Below, in pieces: positions 50,872-60,365 of a DNA stretch of 64,000 nucleotides. The DNA is from Nostoc favosum CHAB5714 (lineage in GTDB: Bacteria; Cyanobacteriota; Cyanobacteriia; Cyanobacteriales; Nostocaceae). Below the pieces are notes generated by a model. That model was given only the letters and a program-made list of their open reading frames with translations, did not search any database and had not been told where the DNA came from. Location: the NCBI RefSeq assembly GCF_020829495.1, contig NZ_JAIVFQ010000015.1:1-64000 (forward strand), read 5' to 3'. A program made the position numbers and the translations under genes. Position 1 is the first letter of the stretch, and each line of letters starts with the position of its first letter.

Positions 50872-52452
50872 ATGAAAGTACTCTTACTTTACCCCCGCTT
50901 TCCCAAAACGTTTTGGTCTTACGACGAATTCATGAAGATAGCGGGGCTTAAGGCATTTATTCCACCGCTAGGAATTCTGACTGTTGCGGCTATGCTACCA
51001 GCAGACTGGCAAGTTCGGTTTTATGACCGCAATGTTAACCAAGAAACGGATGCTGATTGGCAATGGTGCGACATCGTGATTCTTTCTGCGATGCTTGCAC
51101 AAAAAGAAGACTTTCTCGCCCAAATTCACAAAGCAGCGCAACTGGGGAAAAAAGTTGCTGTGGGTGGGCCTTATCCAACCTCAGTGCCAGAACCTGCACA
51201 AAAAGCAGGAGCTAACTACTTGATTTTAGATGAAGGGGAGATTACAGTTCCACAGTTTTTAGATGCGATCGCCAAAGGTGAAGAACAAGGAAGCTTTCGC
51301 GCCCTTGAAAAACCAGATGTAACCCAAAGCCCCATCCCTCGCTTTGATTTACTCAAACGAGATGATTACTTAATGATGGCAATCCAGTTTTCTCGCGGTT
51401 GTCCTTTTGAATGCGAATTCTGTGACATCATTAATCTATACGGTCGCAAACCACGTACCAAAGAACCTAGTCAAACCCTAGCAGAACTCCAAACCCTCTA
51501 TGACTTAGGCTGGCGCGGATCTCTGTTCGTAGTGGATGATAACTTCATAGGCAATAAGCGCAATGTGAAACGCCTCTTACAAGAATTAATCCCCTGGATG
51601 CAGGAACGCAATTATCCCTTTACCTTCTTGACTGAAGCTTCCGTCAATCTTGCAGAAGATACTGAGCTATTAGAATTAATGGTTAAAGCTGGTTTCTACG
51701 CAGTCTTTTTGGGTATTGAAACACCAGATCAAGACAGCCTACAAGTCACTCGCAAGTTTCAGAATACCCGTAATCCCCTCTTAGAAGCCTGTCGTACTAT
51801 CAATAAAGCTGGATTACTCATCTATGCAGGATTTATCATTGGTTTTGATGGAGAAAAAACTGGCGCTGGGGAGCGGATTCAAGCTTTTATTGAAGAAACC
51901 AGCATTCCTCAACCGATGCTAGGTATACTGCAAGCCCTTCCTAATACTGCCCTCTGGGAAAGACTAAAACGAGAGGAACGATTATTAGAAGGATTTGGAG
52001 GTTTAGAGGTAGGGGATCAGAATTCCTTAATGAATTTTGTTCCTACCCGGCCGATGGCTGAAGTTGCTAAAGAATATTTAGAGGCAATTTGGAGAATGTA
52101 CGAACCCAAAAACTATCTCCGACGTTGTTTTGAACAATGCCTCAAGATTACACCTAATCCCCAATTACAGCAGACGATGTATTTTCCTCCTGGCAAAGGA
52201 CTGCGACTACTTGCACATTTGCTCTGGCGTCAAGGTTGGCAACGGCAGGAAATTCGGGGTCAATTTTGGCAACAACTTTGGGCTATTCTCCGCACCAAGC
52301 CGCAATTTGTGAATATGTATTTGGGTTTATGTGCTGCTGGCGAGCATTTTTGGGAATACCGCCTTTTAGCCAGAGAGCGCATTACTGAGCAGTTAGGATT
52401 TGATCCGCTAACCACGCCTACCCCTGTTGAAAAACCATTAGTCTCAATTTAA
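50872..52452 (+). CDS. B12-binding domain radical SAM protein with DUF4070-type C terminus
   Basis: The 526-residue product has an N-terminal cobalamin-binding Rossmann-type domain (about 1-140, LLLYPRFPKTFWSYDEF, LGKKVAVGGPYPTS), a radical SAM core with the 4Fe-4S cysteines in CPFECEFC, the VVDDNFIGNKRNVK and LGIETPDQDSL segments, and a C-terminal region of the DUF4070 type. Members include methyltransferases such as hopanoid C-2 methylase HpnP; several paralogues occur in cyanobacteria and the substrate cannot be assigned from sequence alone. It is monocistronic, with AGAGGGC upstream of the ATG and a hairpin after the stop. Confidence 0.87.
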   Translation: MKVLLLYPRFPKTFWSYDEFMKIAGLKAFIPPLGILTVAAMLPADWQVRFYDRNVNQETDADWQWCDIVILSAMLAQKEDFLAQIHKAAQLGKKVAVGGPYPTSVPEPAQKAGANYLILDEGEITVPQFLDAIAKGEEQGSFRALEKPDVTQSPIPRFDLLKRDDYLMMAIQFSRGCPFECEFCDIINLYGRKPRTKEPSQTLAELQTLYDLGWRGSLFVVDDNFIGNKRNVKRLLQELIPWMQERNYPFTFLTEASVNLAEDTELLELMVKAGFYAVFLGIETPDQDSLQVTRKFQNTRNPLLEACRTINKAGLLIYAGFIIGFDGEKTGAGERIQAFIEETSIPQPMLGILQALPNTALWERLKREERLLEGFGGLEVGDQNSLMNFVPTRPMAEVAKEYLEAIWRMYEPKNYLRRCFEQCLKITPNPQLQQTMYFPPGKGLRLLAHLLWRQGWQRQEIRGQFWQQLWAILRTKPQFVNMYLGLCAAGEHFWEYRLLARERITEQLGFDPLTTPTPVEKPLVSI

Positions 52453-52469
52453 GATTAGTTGATTGTGGA

Positions 52470-52503
52470 GCGATCGCTAATGTGTTTTATAAATAGCGAT
52501 CGC
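52470..52503. terminator. HIP1-based hairpin between convergent genes
   Basis: GCGATCGCTA and TAGCGATCGC (two HIP1 octamers in inverted order) pair over a 14-base AT-rich loop, between the convergent radical SAM and glycosyltransferase-like genes. A flanking TTAATTTTG makes it a possible bidirectional terminator. Confidence 0.6.
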
Positions 52504-52542
52504 ATTAATTTTGCTCACAAAAACCAAACTCTTAAATTCGAT

Positions 52543-53409
52543 TTACCTTTCTGCCAAACCTACCTGTCCTCCAATTAGCCCCAAAAATCCTGTTCCAAAG
52601 TGCTGAATCTCCAAAAAACTTGCTTGCTCTGGTGAAGTTTTGTAAATCCGAAATGTCTTCATAATTCCCAAGGTTGCAGCGCTTTCTAGAGGCCCAACAA
52701 AGCTAATATCCCGGTCAAGAAAATAAGTTTGATTAGCCCAATGAGCCATCTGATTTGCATTCAAAAAATAGCAGCCTGCATGGGGATTGAGGGCACGACA
52801 AAAGGTAATTGGTGCATTCAGAATTGTACCCTTGAGTTCCGGTTGCTCCTGCACATTTTGAAAGGGAGCAGTTACTCGCAAAGCCAAATCCCCATCAATA
52901 TAAGCTTTATGAACCAACGCATAAGGGGAGATTTCATAACGATTTGGCTGGAGCAAATTTAAATCACCTGCTTGTTGGGTAAACCAATTTAATTTTATAA
53001 AAAACCAAGGGTCATGGATAATTAGGTCATCTTCTAAGAAGCAGTAGTAATCATATTGACCGAGACAACTTTGCAGAACAGCTTGGCACTCAAAGCCCAA
53101 AAGCAGAGGTTCTACATTAGTAGAATGATGCTTATATAAATGGGATGGTAAGGAAAGCTGATTCAAAAGATGATTATCTTTGGTTGTACAAATAACAATA
53201 TCTAGCTCGTGCGACTGCGGCTGGTTAGCGGGAAAAGCTATTCGTTGAGCAATGTTAATGATACTTTGAGATTTACCAAATAATTGGTGTAAGGCGGTAA
53301 GGCTATTAGTTAACGCCTGCAAGCGGGGTTGCGGGTCTTTGCGTTGGGAAGCATGACGACCCTCACCGCTTGGTTTGAAAAAATGGGCAATGGTAAAAAG
53401 AATTCGCAT
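52543..53409 (-). CDS. Glycosyltransferase-like protein, family uncertain
   Basis: The 288-residue product starts MRILFTIAHFFKPSGEGRHASQRKDPQPRLQAL, has a LDIVICTTKDNHLL strand and an acidic CFLEDDLIIHDPWFFIK motif resembling the DxD-type nucleotide-sugar site of GT-A enzymes, then GCYFLNANQMAHW. A GT-A-fold glycosyltransferase is likely but not assured. It is followed on the same strand by a GT4 glycosyltransferase gene beyond a heptamer array, so the two may serve the same polysaccharide or glycolipid. No membrane span is evident. Confidence 0.65.
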   Translation of the reverse strand: MRILFTIAHFFKPSGEGRHASQRKDPQPRLQALTNSLTALHQLFGKSQSIINIAQRIAFPANQPQSHELDIVICTTKDNHLLNQLSLPSHLYKHHSTNVEPLLLGFECQAVLQSCLGQYDYYCFLEDDLIIHDPWFFIKLNWFTQQAGDLNLLQPNRYEISPYALVHKAYIDGDLALRVTAPFQNVQEQPELKGTILNAPITFCRALNPHAGCYFLNANQMAHWANQTYFLDRDISFVGPLESAATLGIMKTFRIYKTSPEQASFLEIQHFGTGFLGLIGGQVGLAER

Positions 53410-53457
53410 TTTAAATATCGTTTTTTATTTCTCTGTCCTTTGTCCTTTGTTGGTTGT

Positions 53458-53537
53458 AACTAATGACCAATGACCAATGACTAATAACTAATGACTAATG
53501 ACTAATGACCAATGACCAATGACTAATGACTAATGAC
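53458..53537. repeat. Heptamer STRR (TAATGAC / CAATGAC)n
   Basis: About ten copies of ACTAATG/ACCAATG heptamers. The array reaches into the 3' end of the GT4 gene and supplies its last codons and TAG stop (AAA AGT CAT TAG). Confidence 0.92.
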
Positions 53538-54792
53538 TTTTGCCAAATCCTTTAGAAACTGAGCGCTTTTTCAAACTATCAGAACTTTTACCAGCGAACA
53601 TCCATTGCAAATGCTGTGGTAACAGTTTCGCCAAATCATAACGCTTTAGAATTGTCTCTCGCGCATTCGCACGAATTGCTTGCATCTCCTGAGGATGATT
53701 CAGCGCCTCTTCAACCCTATTAGCAATATTATGGGGAGAAAAGAAATCTACCAGCAGTCCATTCACCCCATCCTGTACGACTTCCAATACTGGCGGAGTC
53801 TTAGAGGCTACTAGTAAACATCCTGCTGCCATTACTTCTAACATTGACCAGGATAAAACAAAAGGACGAGTTAAATAAACATGAGCAGAAGAAGCTTGCA
53901 AAACCTGAAGATACTCATTGTAAGGAAGCCTATCTGTAAAGTGCAGCCTCGATAAATCCAAAGATAATTTTTCCAACATTAATTGTTTATAAGTCTTACC
54001 ATCAGGAAGATTCTTCCCATAAGCCACCCTATCTTCTCCCACAACTACCACATGGCACTTAGGTCTTCGCTGCTGAAGTAGCGCTACCGTTTCCATAAAC
54101 TGCGGAAAACCTCTATAAGGTTCCATCCCGCGTCCCACATAAGTTACCAACTCTTCCACATGGGAAAGGTCGAGATTTATTCTTGGTAAAATTAACTTTG
54201 CGCCTGGTTTGGGAGCAAAATATTTGGTATCAACACCATCATGAATTACAGTGAGTTTGCTATGATATTCTTTGGGAAACTGCTGACGCTGCCAATTCGT
54301 TGGAGAAAGACCGCGATCGCAGCTATATAAATCAGTCAAAATCGGCGTATTTTTCACCCTGATGCGGCATTCATCATCAGCATTCAGTGGTTCACTGGGA
54401 TCAAAATCTGCATCCGAGCCGTGAGCATGGTAAAACCACTCGAAATAACACAATAATTCTGCTTTGGGGAAAATATCTTTCATAAACAAAGTCGGCCCCC
54501 AACCAGAATGGCCATAGACTATATCTGGAACGAAACCCTCAGCTTTTAATTTTTCTGACACGCGATAGACAGCCTGCCCTGTGAGAACAGCATTTTCCAG
54601 GTTGCGAACGTAATGGTGAGTTTGGGGAGCAGCTTCACGAGAAGGAGTGTAAATAGCTTTAAAAACACCAGGTATTTCGCCTTCACGACGATTTGTCCCA
54701 AAGACGACTTGGTAATTAGGATCTTTACCTAAAACCGTCGCTAGATTGCGAAATTGCGAGGGGAAATTAGGATGTAAAAATAAAACTTTCAT
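53530..54792 (-). CDS. Glycosyltransferase family 4 (GT4) protein
   Basis: The 420-residue GT-B enzyme has an N-terminal acceptor domain (MKVLFLHPNFPSQFRNLATVLG) and a C-terminal donor domain with VTYVGRGMEPYRGFPQFMETVALLQ, VVVGEDRVAYG, and HVYLTRPFVLSWSMLEVMAAGCLLVASKTPPVLEVV (EX7E-type region). GT4 enzymes use nucleotide-sugar donors for polysaccharide or glycolipid synthesis. Its C-terminal residues and stop codon are encoded by a heptamer repeat, so the original end may have been altered. Confidence 0.87.
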   Translation of the reverse strand: MKVLFLHPNFPSQFRNLATVLGKDPNYQVVFGTNRREGEIPGVFKAIYTPSREAAPQTHHYVRNLENAVLTGQAVYRVSEKLKAEGFVPDIVYGHSGWGPTLFMKDIFPKAELLCYFEWFYHAHGSDADFDPSEPLNADDECRIRVKNTPILTDLYSCDRGLSPTNWQRQQFPKEYHSKLTVIHDGVDTKYFAPKPGAKLILPRINLDLSHVEELVTYVGRGMEPYRGFPQFMETVALLQQRRPKCHVVVVGEDRVAYGKNLPDGKTYKQLMLEKLSLDLSRLHFTDRLPYNEYLQVLQASSAHVYLTRPFVLSWSMLEVMAAGCLLVASKTPPVLEVVQDGVNGLLVDFFSPHNIANRVEEALNHPQEMQAIRANARETILKRYDLAKLLPQHLQWMFAGKSSDSLKKRSVSKGFGKSH

Positions 54793-54943
54793 GGGAATAA
54801 TCTTGATTAATTTATCGCCAGATAAAATAAATTAAGACAAGCTGTTTAAGATTATAAGATTATTTCTCACAATTTTTAGCAAGTAAATTTAGGTGAATCG
54901 TTGCCGCGAAATGCGAAAATAATCGCCAATTCGTGTTATAACC

Positions 54944-56064
54944 ATAAAATTTATTGGCATTGATTTAGGCTGGAAATCTCAACCAAGTGGACTATGCTGC
55001 TTAGAATGGATAGATGGACAACTGCAACTACTTGATCTAGACCGTAAAGAAGCCATTGCAGACATCCTCACCTGGATTGATCAGAGCGTACAACCAGACG
55101 AACCAGCCATCATCGCCGTAGATGCGCCTACCCTCATACCCAACGTCACCGGAAGCCGCCTCCCCGACAAACTCAGCCACAAATACTTTGGTAAATATCA
55201 TGCAGGATGCTACCCAGCTAATCAAAACCTACCCTTCGCCGATCGCACCATCAACTTTGGCTTAGAATTAGAATCACGCGGTTTTGCACACGCACCCACC
55301 ATTGAACCGCAAAAACTCAGTAGATATCAAATAGAAGTCTTTCCCCACCCAGCAATCGTTAACCTATTCAACTTAGTACAGTTTTGCGTAAGAGCGTAGC
55401 GTTTCCAATGCAGGGGAACGCATTGGCATTGCATTGAGATGCATTAACAATGCAAGCCGACGCATTAACAAGGCCGCCGACGCATTAACAAGGCCGCCGA
55501 TGCATTAACAATGCAAGCCGACGCATTAACAAGGCCGCCGACGCATTAACAAGGCCGCCGATGCATTAACAAGGCCGCCGATGCATTAACAATGCAAGCC
55601 GATGCATTAACAAGGCCGCCGACGCATTAACAAGGCCGCTGACGCATTCATTGCCATTGCAGGGTATTGCCAAATTTAATTCGCTACGAATTAATGAAAT
55701 GCTGTACTTAGAACGCATCCTCAAATACAAAAAAGGACACCTCAGCGATCGCCGCCTAGAACTAACCAAACTCCAAAATTATCTTCTTGATATCCTCCCC
55801 TCCTTCTCTCCTCCTCTGCGCCCTCTGCGCCTCTGCGGTAGCCTACGGCAAGCCGCTGGTGCGTCTACGTTTCTTCTTGAAATCTCCACCACAGGCGCAG
55901 CCCTCAAAGCAACCGAAGATAAACTAGATAGCTTAATTTGCGCCTATGTTGCCGCTTATTGGTGGTATTGGGGAGAACAACGTAATCTCGTATTAGGCGA
56001 TGTCTACGACGGGCTATTCGGCGTCGCACCACTGGCTACATTGTCATCCCTCAAAGAATGTTAG
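54944..56064 (+). pseudogene. DUF429 family gene disrupted by an insertion and lacking a normal start codon
   Basis: The first half reads KFIGIDLGWKSQPSGLCCLEW...IIAVDAPTLIPN...YPANQNLPF...EVFPHPAIVNLFNL and the second half ERILKYKKGHLSDRR, ISTTGAALKATEDKLDSLICAYVAAYWWYWGEQRN: together a DUF429 (RNase H-like fold) protein. At 55377-55706 a 330-bp element breaks it, with TAG at 55397. Deleting the element and one CTTAG copy rejoins NLFNL-ERILKY in frame. The position of the usual initiator before KFIGIDLGW is ATA (54944) and no ATG, GTG or TTG is in frame just upstream. A smaller repeat insert (PSFSPPLRPLRLCG...) lies near 55797-55880. Confidence 0.85.
55377..55706. mobile_element. MITE-like element E7 carrying a 21-bp repeat array, inserted in DUF429
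   Basis: Starts TACAGTTTTGCG and ends (reverse) TACAGCATTTC; the pentamer CTTAG flanks it at 55372-55376 and 55707-55711. Between 55426 and 55648 it holds about ten units of CGCATTAACAAGGCCGCCGA (20 bp) or TGCATTAACAATGCAAGCCGA (21 bp). The target duplication plus frame restoration show that the array arrived with, or grew inside, a transposed element. Confidence 0.85.
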
Positions 56065-56106
56065 CCTAAAATTGTAATCTCGTAAGATTTAACTCAAAGA
56101 GGTTTT

Positions 56107-56574
56107 ATGCAAGGAGTTAGTTCTAACTTGAGTTTAAAAGAGCTTTATGAAATTGATGATCATCTCTGGTTAGAGGAAACAATCAAACTATTGAAAGCTA
56201 ACCATTTAGAAGAATTAGATTTAGAAAATTTAATAGAGGAGCTAGAAGATTTGGGTCGTAGAGACAAAGCCAAGGTTGCTAGTTTATTAGAACAAATTAT
56301 TAGACATTTTTTATTGCTGCAATATTGGACAGAAGAATATCAATATAATTCTGGACATTGGAAAGCAGAAATTAGAAGTTTTAGGAATCAATTAAAACGT
56401 CATTTGACAACGAATTTATATCAATACTTAGAAAAGGAATTAGCATCAATTTATGATGATGCTTTAGGATATGTAATTGATAAAACTGAAGGCAAACTAG
56501 ATAACTTACCTCAATCTTGTACTTACACCTTAGAAGAGCTACTAGATATTAATTATCTACCTAAAAATGTTTGA
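56107..56574 (+). CDS. DUF29 family protein
   Basis: The 155-residue product is the helical DUF29 type: LSLKELYEIDDHLWLEETIKLLKANHLEELDLENLIEELEDLGRRDKAKVASLLEQIIRHFLLLQYW, with the conserved ENLIEELEDLG and RxLL.HLL-type segment, then SGHWKAEIRSFRNQLKRHL. DUF29 genes are numerous in cyanobacteria, often near mobile DNA; function is unknown. It follows the disrupted DUF429 gene on the same strand with a 43-base gap. A copy of a glgP terminator fragment starts 2 bases after its stop. Confidence 0.88.
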   Translation: MQGVSSNLSLKELYEIDDHLWLEETIKLLKANHLEELDLENLIEELEDLGRRDKAKVASLLEQIIRHFLLLQYWTEEYQYNSGHWKAEIRSFRNQLKRHLTTNLYQYLEKELASIYDDALGYVIDKTEGKLDNLPQSCTYTLEELLDINYLPKNV

Positions 56575-56619
56575 TATAAAAGGCGTTGCTAAACTTAAAT
56601 CAGCATTATATCACCAGGT

Positions 56620-56899
56620 GTAGGGGCAAGTCTTTGCCCATAGGTGTCAACTTAACGTGAAACCCTTGTAAAGACGTGATATTGAGTTCACTCACTTACC
56701 CATCACTCGACGCGTCACCCCACCCCAGTTTTGTCTAAAGCCAAAACTTCCCCTCCCCGCTCTTCGGGAGGGGATTAAGGGGAGCCAGTGCGGTCTTGGG
56801 GTTCACCTGCGTGGAGCCGGATAGCGTGTGGGGTAAAATGACTGTGGAATGAAGCTCTCTGACTTAAGTTGACACCAATGGGCAAAGACTTGCCCCTAC
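56620..56899. mobile_element. MITE-like element, family E4 (copy b)
   Basis: Ends GTAGGGGCAAGTCTTTGCCC, then ATAGGTGTCAACTTAA, and the complementary right end enclose 280 bp. The left interior (CGTGAAACCCTTGTAAAGACGTGATATT) matches the reverse complement of the right interior of copy a at 27741, so the copy is inverted. GTTTACGTGAGGTAcACCC outside its right end is also shared with the flank of copy a, so the true element may be longer. Confidence 0.88.
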
Positions 56900-56926
56900 G
56901 GGTGTACCTCACGTAAACTAGAACCG

Positions 56927-57064
56927 CTATATATCCTGTCCTCTTCGTGAGGTCATTTTACGAGGCGTTCCGACTCTGGTTGTCGCAAAGTCAAAATAAC
57001 GATCAACGACTTCCTCTCCTGCATCAATTTTCTCCTTAAGTTCTTTAATAGAAATATTGTTCAT
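56927..57064 (-). pseudogene. Truncated small gene (CopG/antitoxin-like N terminus)
   Basis: ATG 57064 opens MNNISIKELKEKIDAGEEVVDRYFDFATTRVGTPRKMTSRRGQDI, then TAG at 56927. The E..VDRYFD..TTR.G.PRK pattern resembles the start of small cyanobacterial CopG-type antitoxins, which are longer. The end lies about 28 bases from the E4 element, so the rest of the gene was probably lost there. GGAGAG lies 8 bases before the ATG. The family suggestion is tentative. Confidence 0.4.
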
Positions 57065-57107
57065 AGATTTCTCTCCCGTCTCGTACTTTTCCAATAAGTA
57101 AATAAAA

Positions 57108-57136
57108 GGCGTTGCTAAACTTAAATCAGCAACGCC
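57108..57136 (-). terminator. Terminator of glgP, partly duplicated at 56576
   Basis: GGCGTTGCT-AAACTTAAATC-AGCAACGCC followed on the minus strand by TTTTATTT, 34 bases after the glgP stop. The 30 bases 57102-57131 occur identically at 56576-56605, but there the second arm is incomplete. Confidence 0.8.
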
Positions 57137-57169
57137 TAATCTTGAGTATTCAACAATTACTCAGCACTC

Positions 57170-59734
57170 TTATTCTGCCCAAGCAATCAACCTTGGTTCA
57201 TAGGGATTAGCCAGGTTTTTATTTTTCGGCAATACACGCAAAGACAAGCCTTGCAAACCAGAAGCGGTATAGGTGATATTACCCGTGTAAATACTCAATT
57301 GCTGTGCATCTTCACCTTGATAATCCATCACCACTGGTACAGCGTTGACAATATCACCATTGGCATCGATCGCACCTTGATATAACTCCACCTGCACATC
57401 ATCATTCTTCAAAGTTGCTAAGTCAACCTTGGCTTTGACAGCAACGGTTTGGTTAACCTCAATGTCTGAAGCTGCCGATACGTCAATATCTTTGATTCTG
57501 ATGTTGAACCAGTGTTCTCTCAGTTTTTCTTTCCAAGCAGCTAATTCTTTAGCTGGGGCATAGTTATCAACTGTCAGGGTATGATAGCGATCGCTAGCCG
57601 GGAAATAAGCTCGCCCGGCATATTCTCCTACCATCCGCGCTGTATTAAAGAAGGGACAATTCAGGCGAATTGCATCCTTCATTTTGGCAACCCACGGACG
57701 GGGTAAGCCATCACTATCCCGATGTTCATAAAATAACGGTACAACTTCCTTCTCTAACAATTCGTAGAGAGCATTTGCTTCTACTTCATCCTGGTAGTTG
57801 GGATCGTCGTAATTCTCTCCATGTCCAATTGCCCAGCCTGTGCGGACGTAATCAGCTTCATCCCACCAGCCATCTAGTACACTTAAATTAGGCAATCCAT
57901 TCATTGCTGCTTTCATACCACTGGTACCAGAGGCTTCCCGTGGACGACGCGGTGTATTTAACCAAATATCGCAACCCGCAACCATCAACCGGGATATGTG
58001 AATGTCGTAATTGGGAACAAACACTACCTGTTTTTCTAAATGTTGTTCGCGGATAAAGTGATTGATCTCGCGGATGAGTTCTTTACCGGGAATATCCTTG
58101 GGATGTGCCTTACCAGCAATCACAAATTGCACTTTCCGGTCTTTGTTAGCTAGTAAAAGCCGCTTAATGCGATCCAAATCACGCATCCAGAGGGTAGCGC
58201 GTTTGTAGGTGGCAAACCTACGGGCAAAGCCAATGGTGAAAGCGTAAGGATCTAAAACTTCTTGTGCCTGGATAATTTCGGAAGCCGAAGCGCCGCGATC
58301 AGTTAAATGCTTGACCAAATGCTCCCGCACATACAAAATCATATCCAAGCGGCAGCGTTCGTGATTGCGCCACAATTCCTCATCGGGTATGGCGTCCATC
58401 CGCTCCCACAATGGGCTATCTGGTGGTGCTGATGACCAGTTTGGCCCTAAGTAGCGATCGTATAACTCTTGAGTAGATTTCGCAACACAACTCCGAGCAT
58501 GGACACCATTAGTAATTGCTGCGATCGGCACTTCTTCTACTGGCACATTCTGCCACAAACCCTTGAACATTTGCCGCGACACCACACCATGCAGTTGGGC
58601 GACACCGTTAGAAAATGTTGCCATCTTCAGCGCCAGCACCGCCATACTGAAAGGCCCAGATAAATCGCCTGTATTCTCGCGCCCCAGTCCTAAAAATTGC
58701 TCTTTGGGCAACCCAAATATTTCTGCATAGTACCCCAAGTAGTACAGCATTTTGTCGGGAGCGAACAAGTCAATCCCTGCTGGTACTGGCGTGTGGGTAG
58801 TAAAGATATTACTAGAAGCCACCACCTGTTTAGCTTGGGGATAATTCAGTCCCTCTTCTTGAATCAGCAAGCGGATGCGTTCTAGGGCAGAGAAGGCGGC
58901 GTGGCCTTCATTCATGTGGTAAGCGGTGACTTTCAGCCCCAAAGCTTTGAGCATTTGCACACCACCGATCCCCAGCATGATTTCCTGGTGGATACGCATA
59001 TCGATGTCGCCACCGTACAGCTGGTCTGTAATGTCGTGGTCGTAAGTGTTGTTGGGTTCAATGTTGGTGTCCATCAAATACAGGGGCACCGTTCCTACCT
59101 GTACGCGCCAAACTCTGGCATACACCTTGCGTCCTGGATAATCTACCGCAATCCGCAATTCTGAACCATCAGGATTGCGCTCTAGATGCAAGGGCATATT
59201 GTAGAAATCGTTGAGCAGGTAGCGTTCTTGCTGCCAGCCATCGGCATTGAGATACTGGGCAAAGTAGCCTTGCTGATACAGTAAACCTACGCCCACAAGC
59301 GGTAGCCCCAAGTCACTGGCAGATTTGAGGTGATCCCCCGCCAGAACACCCAAGCCCCCAGAATAGACGGGCAAACAATCTACAAGTCCAAATTCCGCCG
59401 AAAAATAGGCGTAACATTCCTTTGGTTTCTGCTCTCGTTGTTTCTGATACCAAGTGCGCTCTTGCAAATAATCGTCTAACTGACGGTTAGCTCGATCCAT
59501 TTGTGCTAGGAAGCCTTCATCTTCGACAACTTCCAGAAGCCGCGATTGAGAGATAGTACCCAGCATCAACACCGGATTATGATGGCTAGACTCCCATAGG
59601 TCAGAGTCTAAGCGACGAAATAAATCTTTAGTGTCAACGTTCCAATCCCAGTGCAAGTTATATGCCAGCCGCCGTAGTGGTTCGAGTCGCGGCGGTAGTG
59701 AAGGGGATACGTTAAATGTACGAATTGGCTGCAT
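57170..59734 (-). CDS. glgP: Alpha-glucan (glycogen) phosphorylase, short GT35 type
   Basis: GlgP releases glucose-1-phosphate from glycogen, the main night-time carbon store of cyanobacteria. From ATG 59734 the product has 854 residues: an N-terminal DUF3417-type domain (LRRLAYNLHWDWNVDTKDLFRRL), SAEFGLVDCLPVYSGGLGVLAGDHLKSASDLGLPLVGVGLLY, the C-terminal PLP region with EASGTSGMKAAMNG (PLP lysine) and a beta-rich C-terminal extension. This is the AgpA/MalP-like short type also found in Thermus and other cyanobacteria. An in-frame TTG (59752) lies upstream, but ATG with GGAG about 13 bases before it is preferred. Confidence 0.94.
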   Translation of the reverse strand: MQPIRTFNVSPSLPPRLEPLRRLAYNLHWDWNVDTKDLFRRLDSDLWESSHHNPVLMLGTISQSRLLEVVEDEGFLAQMDRANRQLDDYLQERTWYQKQREQKPKECYAYFSAEFGLVDCLPVYSGGLGVLAGDHLKSASDLGLPLVGVGLLYQQGYFAQYLNADGWQQERYLLNDFYNMPLHLERNPDGSELRIAVDYPGRKVYARVWRVQVGTVPLYLMDTNIEPNNTYDHDITDQLYGGDIDMRIHQEIMLGIGGVQMLKALGLKVTAYHMNEGHAAFSALERIRLLIQEEGLNYPQAKQVVASSNIFTTHTPVPAGIDLFAPDKMLYYLGYYAEIFGLPKEQFLGLGRENTGDLSGPFSMAVLALKMATFSNGVAQLHGVVSRQMFKGLWQNVPVEEVPIAAITNGVHARSCVAKSTQELYDRYLGPNWSSAPPDSPLWERMDAIPDEELWRNHERCRLDMILYVREHLVKHLTDRGASASEIIQAQEVLDPYAFTIGFARRFATYKRATLWMRDLDRIKRLLLANKDRKVQFVIAGKAHPKDIPGKELIREINHFIREQHLEKQVVFVPNYDIHISRLMVAGCDIWLNTPRRPREASGTSGMKAAMNGLPNLSVLDGWWDEADYVRTGWAIGHGENYDDPNYQDEVEANALYELLEKEVVPLFYEHRDSDGLPRPWVAKMKDAIRLNCPFFNTARMVGEYAGRAYFPASDRYHTLTVDNYAPAKELAAWKEKLREHWFNIRIKDIDVSAASDIEVNQTVAVKAKVDLATLKNDDVQVELYQGAIDANGDIVNAVPVVMDYQGEDAQQLSIYTGNITYTASGLQGLSLRVLPKNKNLANPYEPRLIAWAE

Positions 59735-60172
59735 AGGTTGGCAAAACTCCAAGTTTAGCTATGGTTATTGTTTACTCTCTTTACCAATGTTGCCAATTCT
59801 TTATACAGTAGTTTGTGAAAAAGCGATGACTTTGTTAAGCATTGAGAATCTTTTTAACCTAGTTGCTAAAGTTTACACTAAGGTGTTTCTAATTCTATGC
59901 CTTACCTTCAGCCATGTACTTGGTATATTAAAATTTAATCATTTACTGTCATGTATCACTTAAAAAAATTTAGTTTAGAATAAATAATTTATATTTATTT
60001 TAGAATTGATTCCGGGGATCAATCTTAGTCCTTGGCTGTGGGTGAAAATTAATCATACCTGCGTCAAGGAACAGTTAAAATTTTAATTATTTTTTAATAA
60101 AATTGCCCTAGCGTAGAGGCAGTGTCAGAGAAAAGAGTTAACTTAACTTAAATCTTGCACCAATCTCAAAAA

Positions 60173-60302
60173 CCGCCATAGGTTAGAAACCTATGGCTAA
60201 TAGCGAAAGTCCTTTTCAGAGGACTCAACTTTATTGATGGTATGGATTTTAGTCCACTTAAGTGGACTTTCGCTATGAGCCAGAGAATAAATTCTCTGGC
60301 GG
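60173..60302. repeat. Multi-hairpin repeat, copy b
   Basis: CCGCC/GGCGG outer arms; hairpins CCATAGGTT...AACCTATGG, AGTCCT-TTTCAG-AGGACT, AGTCCACT-TA-AGTGGACT and CCAGAGAAT-AA-ATTCTCTGG; GGCTAATAGCGAAAGT pairs with ACTTTCGCTATGAGCC. Outside, TTGCAC..CAATCT at 60155 and AGATTG....GTGCAA at 60305-60320 pair as a further stem. Same architecture as 19684-19801, different arms. Confidence 0.88.
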
Positions 60303-60365
60303 AAGATTGGGGAAGTGCAATATCTGATACCAATTCACGAAAATCCTGATACATATAGATTTATC

